From NCBI GenBank assembly GCA_029862005.1, contig JAOTYD010000011.1:1-64000 (forward strand): a DNA stretch of 64,000 bases, in the 5' to 3' direction. Numbering within the stretch: the first letter of the stretch is position 1; each line of letters opens with the position of its first letter. A program made the position numbers and the translations under genes. Shown here one piece after another: positions 9,565-18,032 of this stretch. The notes under the pieces were generated by a model. That model was not told the origin of the DNA and did no database searches. It was given only the letters and a program-made list of their open reading frames with translations. Origin of the DNA: Gammaproteobacteria bacterium (GTDB taxonomy: Bacteria; Pseudomonadota; Gammaproteobacteria; GCA-001735895).

Positions 9565-10761
9565 CTACGCAATCACACCAGCAGACCTGAGCACTTCTAG
9601 CTGCTGCTCGTTCAAGCCCAACAGGTCTTCGAGAACCTCGCGATTATCCTGACCCAGCGCGCCACCCGGCCAACGCGTAGCGCCAGGCGTACGCGAAAGC
9701 TTGGGTACCAGCGCCGGAATTTTCAATGCCTGTCCGTCTATCTCAACGGTTTCGAACAAGCCACGCGCGTTGAAATGAGGATCGTTGAGCATGTCCTCGA
9801 CGTTGTATATCGGACCGGCCGGCACCCTGGCCTGGTCAAGTTTCTCAAGCAAATCGCTCGCGTTGTTGGTGGCACACCATTCTGATAATACCCCATCTAT
9901 CTCGGCTTCATGTTTCACCCGTCCCGGGTTCGTCGCCAGGCGCGGATCATCGGCCATCCCGGGGTGACCGGCCGCGACCATTAATCGCTGGAATATCGAA
10001 TCACCGTTTCCACCGATAACGATATACCTGCCATCGCGACAGCGATAGGTATTGGTCGGCACGATGCCGGTCACGGTACTACCCGAGGGTTCGCGAATCA
10101 CGCCATTGCCATCATATTCTGGAACCACCGCTTCCATCAGGTTGAACATCGATTCAACCAGTGCCACGTCAACGACTTGCCCGGCGCCACTGTTCTGTTT
10201 TTCCAGCAGCGCCATGGTGATGCCGAGTGCAGCATGAATGCCGGAAATGGTATCGCCAATACTGAGATTAGGCCGCACGGGTGCCTCTCCCGGGTGACCG
10301 TTGACATAACGAAAACCACTCATTCCTTCGCATACCGAGGCGAATCCGGGTTTACTCGCGTAGGGTCCGTCCTGTCCATAACCGGATATACGGGCGTACA
10401 CCAGTCCCGGATTGGTTGCCTTGAAATCCGCCGGTCCAAGACCCCATTTCTCGACTACGCCAGGTCTGAAATTCTCGATCACGACATCGGCTTTTTCGAT
10501 CAGTTGGCGCACCAGTTCAATCCCGCGCTCGGTCTTCAGGTCTATCGTCACGGATTTCTTGTTACGCGCCAGCGACCGCCACCACAACGAAGTATCTCCA
10601 CGCATTTCACGCCAGCGTCGAATCGGGTCGCCGCCTTCCGGCGGTTCAATCTTGATAACCTCGGCGCCAAAATAACCGAGCATACAACCGGCAAACGGCC
10701 CGGCCAACAGCTGTCCCAGTTCAATCACACGATACCCCGCGAGCGGTCCCGATGGCTTCAT
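9565..10761 (-). CDS. CaiB/BaiF family (class III) CoA-transferase
   Basis: The length of 398 residues and the N-terminal GYRVIELGQLLAGPFAG, then EVIKIEPPEGGDPIR and NKKSVTIDLK motifs, identify a family III CoA-transferase. The catalytic Asp is expected about residue 168 in the LSIGDTISGI segment. These enzymes move CoA between carboxylic acids such as formate/oxalate, succinate/mesaconate or carnitine/crotonobetaine, and the specific acids cannot be told. The ATG is preceded by a GGAGT ribosome-binding site. It is divergent from phoH. It could serve osmolyte catabolism (carnitine or acrylate-type acids), but its neighbours give no direct support. Confidence 0.88.
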   Translation of the reverse strand: MKPSGPLAGYRVIELGQLLAGPFAGCMLGYFGAEVIKIEPPEGGDPIRRWREMRGDTSLWWRSLARNKKSVTIDLKTERGIELVRQLIEKADVVIENFRPGVVEKWGLGPADFKATNPGLVYARISGYGQDGPYASKPGFASVCEGMSGFRYVNGHPGEAPVRPNLSIGDTISGIHAALGITMALLEKQNSGAGQVVDVALVESMFNLMEAVVPEYDGNGVIREPSGSTVTGIVPTNTYRCRDGRYIVIGGNGDSIFQRLMVAAGHPGMADDPRLATNPGRVKHEAEIDGVLSEWCATNNASDLLEKLDQARVPAGPIYNVEDMLNDPHFNARGLFETVEIDGQALKIPALVPKLSRTPGATRWPGGALGQDNREVLEDLLGLNEQQLEVLRSAGVIA

Positions 10762-10886
10762 AAAGTACTCCTGCCTATAAATTCACCAGGTAAATGTTAC
10801 GCAGGAATAGTAAGCGTGACCAGCCGAAACCAGGCTTATGACCTGATTATGCGGAATCGGAACCGGTTATCCAGCAGTGCGCCCCA

Positions 10887-10898
10887 CCCAATATTGGG
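10887..10898. promoter_or_regulatory. Perfect 12-base palindrome between caiB-like gene and phoH
   Basis: CCCAATATTGGG is a perfect palindrome in the 260-base divergent gap between the CoA-transferase and phoH. A second short palindrome, AACCGGTT, lies at 10861-10868. Either could be an operator for a dimeric regulator. No cognate regulator is adjacent, so the assignment is tentative. I see no other gene in the gap. Confidence 0.25.
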
Positions 10899-11021
10899 AG
10901 AACCGCCATCGAGGCATCTGATCAGCGACACGGGCTTGATGTTTTTCGACTTATTAACACAAATCAGGTGCATGTTGAATTCGATTGAATTACCATTAAT
11001 CGTCACCACAGAGTTTGCTTT

Positions 11022-12440
11022 ATGTCACCCGTAGTACTTGCCGATTCCGGCCCCGATACAAAAATATTTGTGCTCGATACCAACGTTTTGATGCACGATC
11101 CTTCGGCCCTCTTCAAGTTTCAGGAACACCATGTATACCTGCCGATGACCGTGCTCGAAGAACTGGATAACGCCAAGCTCGGGGTATCGGAGGTCGCCCG
11201 TAACGTGCGTCAAACCAACCGCTTTATCGATGAATTACTGACCGCACAAAAAGAAGTCATCATTGAACAGGGTCTGCAGCTTAGTCAGTTCAATCCTGCA
11301 GAAGAACCCTTTAAATGTAGCGGACGCCTGTTTTTTCAAACCCAGGCGCATGGTTCCAATCTACCAGAGTCACTACCGGGCAACAAAAATGATAATACGA
11401 TTCTGAACACGATTATCGCGCTCCAGCGAGATGTCGAGGATCACGAAATCGTCCTGGTTTCCAAGGACATCAACCTGCGCATCAAGGCAACCATACTGGG
11501 AATCACAGCCGAGGATTACGCCAATGATCGCGTCGTCGATGACCTGGACCTGCTGTTCAGTGGCTCCTGTCAACTCCGCAACGACTTCTGGGACGCCCAC
11601 GGCAAACAGATCGAAAGCTGGCAGGAAGAAGGCAAGGCCTATTACGAGGTTCAGAGCCTGAATGGAGAGGAATGGTATCCAAATCAATTCATCTTCATCG
11701 ATGACGAATTTGAAGCTATCGTGCGCAAAAAAAAGGACGCCGGGTGCCTGATCGAAGTTTGTCAGAATTACTATGGCCAGCGACATTCGGTCTGGGGCAT
11801 TAACGCGCGCAGTCGGGAGCAAAATTTTGCACTGAACTTGTTAATGGATCCCGAGATCGACATTGTTACCCTGTCGGGCAGCGCCGGGACCGGTAAAACG
11901 CTGTTGGCGTTAGCGGCGGGCCTGACCCAGACACTGGACCAGGGGATATACAAGGAAATCATCATGACCCGCGTTACGATCCCGATCGGTGAAGACATCG
12001 GGTTCCTTCCGGGCACAGAAGAAGAGAAAATGACACCATGGATGGGGGCACTGATGGATAACATGGAAGTGCTTACCGGCAGCGATCAAAAGGATTCCTG
12101 GGAGCAGGCCGCAACTAACGATTTACTGCGCAACCGCATCAAGATTCGCTCGCTTAACTTCATGCGCGGACGCACTTTTCAAAACAAGTTCATTATAATT
12201 GACGAGGCGCAAAACCTGACCTCCAAGCAAATGAAAACCCTGATCACACGCAGCGGATCCGGCACCAAGATCGTATGCCTCGGTAATCTCAAGCAGATCG
12301 ATACCCCTTACCTGACCGAAACCACTTCGGGTATGACTTATGTCGTCGATCGCTTCAAACATTGGGAGCACAGCGGACATATCACGTTAATGAATGTCGA
12401 GCGCTCCCGCCTCGCCGACTACGCCTCCGATATGCTCTAG
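11022..12440 (+). CDS. PhoH-family ATPase with N-terminal PIN domain
   Basis: The protein (472 residues) joins a PIN-like nuclease domain (FVLDTNVLMHDP at the N-terminus, acidic residues further on) to a PhoH P-loop NTPase domain. The latter has Walker A GSAGTGKT (about residue 288) and a Walker B-like FIIIDEAQNL. This is the PhoH2/YlaK type, linked to RNA unwinding and cleavage, and is distinct from the short PhoH next to ybeY. It is cytoplasmic. It appears monocistronic, ending 110 bases before a convergent gene. Confidence 0.88.
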   Translation: MSPVVLADSGPDTKIFVLDTNVLMHDPSALFKFQEHHVYLPMTVLEELDNAKLGVSEVARNVRQTNRFIDELLTAQKEVIIEQGLQLSQFNPAEEPFKCSGRLFFQTQAHGSNLPESLPGNKNDNTILNTIIALQRDVEDHEIVLVSKDINLRIKATILGITAEDYANDRVVDDLDLLFSGSCQLRNDFWDAHGKQIESWQEEGKAYYEVQSLNGEEWYPNQFIFIDDEFEAIVRKKKDAGCLIEVCQNYYGQRHSVWGINARSREQNFALNLLMDPEIDIVTLSGSAGTGKTLLALAAGLTQTLDQGIYKEIIMTRVTIPIGEDIGFLPGTEEEKMTPWMGALMDNMEVLTGSDQKDSWEQAATNDLLRNRIKIRSLNFMRGRTFQNKFIIIDEAQNLTSKQMKTLITRSGSGTKIVCLGNLKQIDTPYLTETTSGMTYVVDRFKHWEHSGHITLMNVERSRLADYASDML

Positions 12441-12550
12441 GCGCGGTTGAAGTCCAGACAAGCATTAATACCAAAAACGCCCAACCGGCAAAGGGACCAC
12501 GGATAATCGTCGAGACTGCTTCCTGAAGGGGATACTGCCAGGATGACGGC

Positions 12551-13138
12551 CTAGTCGGCCAAGGTGATCCCAGTGGTGTCAGGTGGTGGTGGCTCAGGCT
12601 CCTTCTTGCCCTCACTGAGGTCACTGCCAACCGGTGCAATATCAAAGCCGGTGATATCAATGTCGGGTTCTTCCGGTTCCTGGTAATCATCCTTTAACTC
12701 GCTACCAACCGGTGCAATCGTAACCACGAGATCCTCGATTTGATCTCCGGTGATACCAAGTGGGTCGGTTTGCGGGGGTGGTGCGGCGTCGCCGTCGTAG
12801 CTGCTTTCGAATTCAACCGCGGGGGGTGCCGCTGCACTGGCCGCAGGTTCGGCAACCGGCGTTGGTGGCGCTGCAGCTGCCGGCTGCTGGGCTGGCGCTC
12901 CACCACCGGACGAACTGATTTCACACTCGGCTCCGGCACGGTTAAGTGCTGCTTTATATTTCGCAGCGGTTGCCTGATCGATATTTTTCTTGATGACAAT
13001 ACGCTTGCCGGAAAACAGTTGTGCCAGCTTGGCATCGTCGGCATTGAACATTTTTCCGACCCTGGCTTTAACTTCTTCCAGATTTGCACCGTCACTGATC
13101 TGGCCGGAAAAAGCGACTTCGAATAATTGATCACTCAT
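12551..13138 (-). CDS. Conserved protein with N-terminal small alpha/beta domain and Pro/Glu-rich repeat tail
   Basis: I do not recognise a function. Residues 1-75 form a compact domain with the pattern FEVAFSGQISDG ... FSGKRIVIKKNIDQATAAKY ... AGAECEI, which also occurs at the N-terminus of other proteobacterial proteins of unknown role. The rest is low complexity: an Ala/Pro-rich linker, then two imperfect copies of an acidic unit (APVGSELKDDYQEPEEPDIDIT and APVGSDLSEGKKEPEPPPPDTT, about residues 142-192). It has no signal peptide or membrane helix. It is divergent from ppnN with 57 bases between starts. The tail looks disordered. Confidence 0.7.
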   Translation of the reverse strand: MSDQLFEVAFSGQISDGANLEEVKARVGKMFNADDAKLAQLFSGKRIVIKKNIDQATAAKYKAALNRAGAECEISSSGGGAPAQQPAAAAPPTPVAEPAASAAAPPAVEFESSYDGDAAPPPQTDPLGITGDQIEDLVVTIAPVGSELKDDYQEPEEPDIDITGFDIAPVGSDLSEGKKEPEPPPPDTTGITLAD

Positions 13139-13195
13139 GTCATGATTCCTTCTCTACTGCACTATACTATAGACCAAATTTTATCACTCGGAACA

Positions 13196-14572
13196 ATGAC
13201 AAAGAACACGGAAATCACACGCCTTACCCCTCGCGGAAACATGGACATCCTGTCTCAGCTGGAGGTCAGCCAGCTTAAGGAGGGCAGCAAGGAGGATGGC
13301 CTCTACGAGACTTTCAGGCGCTGCTCACTGGCCGTGCTGAACGTGGACAGCACCACTGACGACGCGCGCGAGGTGCTCGAACGTTACCAGGATTTTCAAA
13401 TTCGCGTGGTTCAGCAGGCGCGCGGCGTCAAGCTCGAGATCGAAAATGCACCCGAGAGTGCCTTCGTCGACGGAAAAGTCATCAGGGGAATCCAGGAGCA
13501 ATTGTTTTCGGTACTGAGGGACGTCTCGTATGTAAAAAACAAGATCGAGTCAAACCAGATTTTCGATATGGACACCAGTGAAGGCATCACTAACGTGGTG
13601 TTTCATATCCTGCGCAATGCCCGCGTACTCGTCCGGGAAATCGAGCCGAACCTGGTGGTCTGCTGGGGTGGACATTCGATTGGTCGTGTCGAGTATGACT
13701 ATTGCAAGGATGTGGGTTACCAGCTTGGTTTGCGCGGCCTCAATATTTGTACCGGCTGTGGCCCCGGCGCCATGAAAGCGCCGATGAAAGGTGCGGCGAT
13801 CGGTCACAACAAACAGCGAATCCGCCGGGGACGTCATGTCGGACTTACAGAACCCGGTATCATTGCCGCCGAATCTCCTAATCCGATCGTCAATGAACTC
13901 GTCATTCTACCGGATATCGAAAAGCGTCTCGAAGGATTCGTGCGAGCCGGCCATGGAATTATCATATTTCCCGGGGGTGTCGGCACGGCCGAGGAAATTC
14001 TCTTCATCCTCGGGATTCTCCTCAATCCGGAAAATCGCCATATCCCGTTCCCGCTGATACTGACTGGTCCGGAGAGCGCGAGCGATTATTTCAAGCAAAT
14101 CGATGAATTTATCAAGCTCGCGTTGGGACGGGAAGCGCAGGAACACTACACCATCATCATCGATGATGCCACCAAGGTTGCGCGAGAAATGACAGCCGGA
14201 CTCGAATCGGTGCGCAACTTCCGGCGCGAACATTCGGACGCCTACTATTTCAACTGGCTTTTGAATATCGATCACCAGTTTCAGAAACCGTTTCATCCAA
14301 GTCACGAAAACGTGGCCGCGCTCAACCTCGGACGTGAACAGGACCTGCACTTGCTCGCGGCCGATCTGCGGCGAGTGTTCTCGGCGATCGTATCAGGCAA
14401 TGTAAAGGCGGACGGGATCCAGCGTATCGAAAAGAATGGTCCCTTTGTAATCAGGGGCGAAAAACAAATAATGCAGTCACTGGATGCTTTACTGCATTCG
14501 TTCGTGGCCCAGCAGCGAATGAAGGTTCCCGGTAAAACCTATACCCCTTGTTATTACCTGAATAAGCAGTAA
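13196..14572 (+). CDS. ppnN: Nucleotide 5'-monophosphate nucleosidase PpnN (YgdH)
   Basis: PpnN cleaves purine and pyrimidine nucleoside monophosphates to base and ribose 5-phosphate and in E. coli is activated by (p)ppGpp. From the ATG at 13196 the protein is 458 residues, close to the E. coli length. It shows the LOG-like core (CTGCGPGAMKAPMKGAAIGH and FPGGVGTAEEI) flanked by the N-terminal LSQLEV segment and the C-terminal QRMKVPGKTY segment. An in-frame TTG at 13127 would add 23 residues and would overlap the divergent gene; I reject it because family members begin near the later ATG. Confidence 0.92.
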   Translation: MTKNTEITRLTPRGNMDILSQLEVSQLKEGSKEDGLYETFRRCSLAVLNVDSTTDDAREVLERYQDFQIRVVQQARGVKLEIENAPESAFVDGKVIRGIQEQLFSVLRDVSYVKNKIESNQIFDMDTSEGITNVVFHILRNARVLVREIEPNLVVCWGGHSIGRVEYDYCKDVGYQLGLRGLNICTGCGPGAMKAPMKGAAIGHNKQRIRRGRHVGLTEPGIIAAESPNPIVNELVILPDIEKRLEGFVRAGHGIIIFPGGVGTAEEILFILGILLNPENRHIPFPLILTGPESASDYFKQIDEFIKLALGREAQEHYTIIIDDATKVAREMTAGLESVRNFRREHSDAYYFNWLLNIDHQFQKPFHPSHENVAALNLGREQDLHLLAADLRRVFSAIVSGNVKADGIQRIEKNGPFVIRGEKQIMQSLDALLHSFVAQQRMKVPGKTYTPCYYLNKQ

Positions 14573-14611
14573 CAATTCCGGCAAGCAATAAACCACATCC
14601 GGAAGAATTGA

Positions 14612-15049
14612 ATGAGTTCGATCAAGGCAATCGCGATAAAAAACCAACCTCGCGTGGCAATGCAGGTAATCGATAGTGCGCAGGTGACCGTGGCAAACGG
14701 AATCCTCGGCGATTTTCGGGGGACCCAGCAAGGTCGCCAGATAACCATATTAAGCGAATCGGCATGGCATAAAGCCTGTGCCGAGATCGGTTCCAAGCTA
14801 CCGTGGATTACCCGGCGCGCCAATTTGCTGGTCGATGAAGTTGAGTTTGATGCCTCATATGTCGGCAAAACCGTGCGCATTGGCGACGTCGAGTTGCTGG
14901 TGACCGAGGAAACCGATCCCTGCTCGCGCATGGACGCACAGCACCAGGGACTGACCGCGGCCTTGACACCGGAATGGCGGGGTGGAATCTGCTGTAACGT
15001 CACCAAAGCAGGCAATATCAAGGTAGGAGATCAAGTAGAATTCGATTGA
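14612..15049 (+). CDS. MOSC domain protein
   Basis: The small 145-residue protein consists of a stand-alone MOSC (molybdenum cofactor sulfurase C-terminal) beta-barrel. It contains the GDFRGTQQGRQITIL and ITRRANLLVDEV motifs and a cysteine in TDPCSRMD, the position proposed to carry sulfur. Such proteins may bind a molybdenum cofactor or transfer sulfur; the partner is unknown. It lies 39 bases after ppnN and may share its transcript. Its 3' end overlaps the convergent permease gene by 19 bases. Confidence 0.82.
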   Translation: MSSIKAIAIKNQPRVAMQVIDSAQVTVANGILGDFRGTQQGRQITILSESAWHKACAEIGSKLPWITRRANLLVDEVEFDASYVGKTVRIGDVELLVTEETDPCSRMDAQHQGLTAALTPEWRGGICCNVTKAGNIKVGDQVEFD

Positions 15050-15921
15050 ATTCTCAGCAACTCCCGCTCGACTCGTATCCCGTTAATACAATAGGTCACG
15101 ACGCTGACCAGCACAACTGCGCTGCCGATCAGGGTGAGCCAGCTCGGTTTTTCGCCAACCCCGATCCAGACCCAGATAGGGCCGAGAATCGATTCGGTCA
15201 GTGAAAAAAGGGCAACCTCGGACGCCATGATATAGCGCGACGCAACCGTAAAGCACCAAAATCCGATGCCGAACTGCAGGCAGCCCATGGTAATCGCGAT
15301 CGCCAGATCGCGATTCGAAATAACAAAAGATTCAACGAAAAAGGCCGCTACACCCCCCATAACGATACCGCTGAGACAGGTTGCTGGTAGCATGTCGGTG
15401 CCACGCTTATCGCGAATGATTAACAGGAAGGCGACAAAAGAGGCGACCACGCCCAGGGCAGCGATGTTTCCCGCCCAGCGACCCTCGATCAAACCATCGG
15501 CGAACATCAATCCGATACCGGCAAGCGATATCAGCATCGCGATAACACCAAAACGGGAAGTTCGTTCACCGAGTATCAGCCACGCGGCAAATGCCGTTGC
15601 CAGCGGTGCGGCGCCAATAATAAAGACCGCGTTGGCAACCGTGGTCAGCAGGATCGCAAAAATATAACAAATGGAACCGAGTCCAAGCACCAGCGCAGCC
15701 CAGAGACCGGGCTTGCCGATCTTGTGGAAGGCGCGGCCGATGTCCGATCGGTAGCGGATCAGCAACAGCAGGAACAGCGTTAGTGAGAAGGTGAAGCCGC
15801 GGTAGAACAGGACCTGCCAGCCGCTTGCCGATTCGATGTTGCGTAACAGGATTCCGGAAGTGCTCAGGAAAAAGCCACCAATGATAACCAGCGTTACACC
15901 GTAACTGTATCGACGCTCCAC
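15031..15921 (-). CDS. DMT-family permease (EamA domains)
   Basis: The 296-residue protein has about ten hydrophobic helices in two EamA repeats, the drug/metabolite transporter fold of the inner membrane. Its start is a GTG that shares one base with the stop of acuI (TAGTG), so the two are very likely co-translated. The substrate is unknown. Coupling to acuI raises the possibility that it moves a DMSP- or acrylate-related metabolite, but this is inference from position only. Confidence 0.85.
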   Translation of the reverse strand: MERRYSYGVTLVIIGGFFLSTSGILLRNIESASGWQVLFYRGFTFSLTLFLLLLIRYRSDIGRAFHKIGKPGLWAALVLGLGSICYIFAILLTTVANAVFIIGAAPLATAFAAWLILGERTSRFGVIAMLISLAGIGLMFADGLIEGRWAGNIAALGVVASFVAFLLIIRDKRGTDMLPATCLSGIVMGGVAAFFVESFVISNRDLAIAITMGCLQFGIGFWCFTVASRYIMASEVALFSLTESILGPIWVWIGVGEKPSWLTLIGSAVVLVSVVTYCINGIRVERELLRIQSNST

Positions 15922-16910
15922 TAGGGAACCTTGACCACCGCCCTGCCCCGGATTTTGCCATCCAGAATATCTTCTGCCGCCTGTGGCAAATCCGCAAAAT
16001 CAAGATCAAACGACAAGCTGTCCAGCAATTCCAGATCGAGATCTGTTGCCAGGCGCTGCCAGGCAATCTTGCGTTTCTCGATCGGCGCCATCACCGAATC
16101 GATACCATACATCGAAATCCCACGAAGTATAAACGGCGCCACCGTGGTAGGCAGGTTCATCGATTCGGCCAAACCACAGATTGCCGCCGCACCCCCGGAC
16201 TTCAGCTGGCTTAAAACATTGGCAAGCGTGTTGCCCCCGGCGACGTCGATTGCGCCGCACCATAGCTCCTTACCCAGCGGACGTGCTTTTTCCGCAAAAT
16301 CCGCGCGGTCCAGCACATCGGCGGCACCCAGGTTCATTAGAAAGTCTTTTTCATTCATGCGCCCGGTACTCGCCACAACGCGATACCCTAAGCGACTAAG
16401 GATAGCTACGGCAATACTGCCGACGCCACCCGATGCACCAGTGACCAGGATATCGCCATCTCCCGGCTTGATACCATGATCTTCCAGCGCCATGATGCTT
16501 AGCATTGCGGTATAGCCGGCAGTTCCGATCGCCATCGCCTGGCGCGTATCGAGACCTTCCGGTAACGGTACCAACCAGTCTCCGTTGACGCGTGCTTTTT
16601 GCGCATAGCCACCCGAATGTACCTCGCCAACGCCGAACCCGTTTAAGATCACTCGGTCACCAACACTGAATCCGGCATGGTCCGATGCAGTAACTGTGCC
16701 GCTGAAGTCAATTCCGGGGGTCAATGGAAACTTGCGAATGATTGCCGACCGTCCAGTCAGGGCCAGACCATCCTTGTAATTCAAGGTGGTATATTCGACG
16801 TCAACCGTCACATCACCTTCCATCAAGTCGTCATCACCCAACTGTGTCAGCACGCAACGCTGACCATCATCGTTCTTTCCAATCTGATATGCCTGGAACT
16901 TTTCTGACAT
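15921..16910 (-). CDS. acuI: Acryloyl-CoA reductase, AcuI/YhdH family
   Basis: AcuI reduces toxic acryloyl-CoA to propionyl-CoA with NADPH and is a common partner of DMSP catabolism. The 329-residue MDR-superfamily protein has the YhdH/AcuI N-terminus (TTLNYKDGLALTGR, PGIDFSGTV) and no structural zinc Cys cluster. Its nucleotide loop is TGASGGVGS, and AICGLAESMNLPTTVAPFIL is another typical segment. It is the first gene of an acuI-permease pair and is divergent from a FadR-type regulator. A palindrome lies 23-35 bases before its ATG. General quinone-reductase-like activity is the alternative. Confidence 0.85.
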   Translation of the reverse strand: MSEKFQAYQIGKNDDGQRCVLTQLGDDDLMEGDVTVDVEYTTLNYKDGLALTGRSAIIRKFPLTPGIDFSGTVTASDHAGFSVGDRVILNGFGVGEVHSGGYAQKARVNGDWLVPLPEGLDTRQAMAIGTAGYTAMLSIMALEDHGIKPGDGDILVTGASGGVGSIAVAILSRLGYRVVASTGRMNEKDFLMNLGAADVLDRADFAEKARPLGKELWCGAIDVAGGNTLANVLSQLKSGGAAAICGLAESMNLPTTVAPFILRGISMYGIDSVMAPIEKRKIAWQRLATDLDLELLDSLSFDLDFADLPQAAEDILDGKIRGRAVVKVP

Positions 16911-16932
16911 GCATCGACTCCATCAAATGGTA

Positions 16933-16945
16933 TTTGTAATACAAA
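16933..16945. promoter_or_regulatory. Candidate operator shared with dmdA (acuI/gntR divergent promoter)
   Basis: TTTGTAATACAAA is a perfect odd palindrome lying between acuI and the divergent gntR-type gene. With its flanks it reads TATTTGTAATACAAA and matches the dmdA upstream site (TATTTGTCAGACAAA) at 13 of 15 positions. The GT-N3-AC core fits the usual operator form of FadR/FCD-type GntR proteins. It is close enough to either start to act as a repressor site for both genes. Binding is inferred. Confidence 0.6.
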
Positions 16946-16958
16946 ATCATGTTAAAGT

Positions 16959-16973
16959 AATTGCTTCGCAATT
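16959..16973. promoter_or_regulatory. Second palindrome in the acuI/gntR gap
   Basis: AATTGCTTCGCAATT is a 6-3-6 inverted repeat located 24 bases before the gntR ATG. It may be an autoregulatory site or only a small hairpin in the leader of the regulator mRNA. It does not resemble the site shared with dmdA. Confidence 0.3.
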
Positions 16974-16997
16974 GCATCACCAAACTCGGGGATAAAA

Positions 16998-17720
16998 ATG
17001 CAGGAAAATGCGATTGTCAAAGCCAGCATTTCCAAACAGATTGCCGAACAATTACGCGCTGCAATCGTCGCGGGTCAATTCAAAATCGGGCAGCGCCTGC
17101 CCACCGAGGATGAACTGGCACAGCGCTATGGGGTTTCGCGCCCGAGCGTTCGCGAAGCCCTCAAGCGACTCGCCGCACAGAACCTGGTGCGCGCCAGGCG
17201 TGGCCCGACGGGTGGCAATTTCGTGGTCCAGCCGAGTTATGCAGAATTGGCCGAGTCCCTGAGTGGTGCCGCGACCCTGCTGGTCGGCATGGGGGCTCTT
17301 GGCATCGAAGAAATTATCGAGGCACGGCGTGCCTTGCAAGGCAGCTGCCTGGAACTCGCCGCTGTCAACGCGAATGAATCCCATATCCAGAATATCGAAG
17401 CTGCATTAATCCGCCAGCAGGACCCCGGGATCAGCGACGAGGCTTTTTGCCAGGCAGATGTCGCCTTTCACCGGGCACTGGTTGATGCCACCGAAAATGG
17501 CATGCTGCGTTTTGTAATGTATACCGTGATCGAAGCCCTGATTCCGGTTACCAACATGGTGGTAACGGTGGTACGCGAGCGCAGCGACATCGTTTCCCTG
17601 CACCAGCAAATGCTGGAACACCTCGAGCAGGGTAATGTCAATGCGATGAAAGCCCGCATGGATGAATTACTCGATTACCTGTTAAAGAAGTTTGAGCAGG
17701 CCAGCGCCAGTCGAGGTTAA
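16998..17720 (+). CDS. FadR-type (GntR/FCD) transcriptional regulator
   Basis: The protein of 240 residues has an N-terminal GntR winged helix (about residues 10-75: LPTEDELAQRYGVSRPSVREALKRL, then a basic wing RARRGPTGG). A C-terminal all-helical FCD ligand domain follows, with the metal-site-type residues of ADVAFHRALVDAT and the His in SLHQQML. Such proteins usually repress and are released by an acyl-CoA or organic acid. It is divergent from acuI. The nearby TTTGTAATACAAA palindrome, repeated before dmdA, makes it the best candidate regulator of DMSP genes here. The ligand could be acryloyl-CoA or a related acid; this is inference. Confidence 0.88.
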   Translation: MQENAIVKASISKQIAEQLRAAIVAGQFKIGQRLPTEDELAQRYGVSRPSVREALKRLAAQNLVRARRGPTGGNFVVQPSYAELAESLSGAATLLVGMGALGIEEIIEARRALQGSCLELAAVNANESHIQNIEAALIRQQDPGISDEAFCQADVAFHRALVDATENGMLRFVMYTVIEALIPVTNMVVTVVRERSDIVSLHQQMLEHLEQGNVNAMKARMDELLDYLLKKFEQASASRG

Positions 17721-17752
17721 GGCAAGGTCAACCTGCCGGTGCTTAGAAATAA

Positions 17753-17938
17753 TCAGCTCGCGATCCCGATCAGCAGCAAAATAATGGGTAAACCGATCGC
17801 TGCCAGGCGCAGGTTCGAAGCGGGCTCCTCTTCAAGGTCCTGGATTAAGTCACGAAAGCGTCGCAGCGCACTGACCGCAAACTTGTGTTTCTTGTAGCCT
17901 GCAATTACCTGCTCGGACCTCGACGCTTCACGTGACAT
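17753..17938 (-). CDS. Small protein with one C-terminal membrane helix
   Basis: From the ATG at 17938 the protein is 61 residues. It has a basic N-terminal half with a likely helix (YKKHKFAVSALRRFRDLIQDLEEE) and a C-terminal hydrophobic segment (LAAIGLPIILLLIGIAS). That is the layout of a tail-anchored small membrane protein. A TTG nine codons earlier is also possible. I do not recognise the family. It is convergent with the GntR gene and divergent from manC. Confidence 0.5.
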   Translation of the reverse strand: MSREASRSEQVIAGYKKHKFAVSALRRFRDLIQDLEEEPASNLRLAAIGLPIILLLIGIAS

Positions 17939-18032
17939 AGCGCCTGTTTTTACTTCGCGTATCAACTTATAATGTTAGTTTGTCAAGCTTATTGCAACTG
18001 TCACGATTTCACAGAATAAACGAGGCCCTTAT

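Noticed and set aside
10177-11034. Long open frame (285 codons) on the + strand
   Set aside because: It is antisense to the well-supported CoA-transferase for most of its length and has no recognisable protein pattern.
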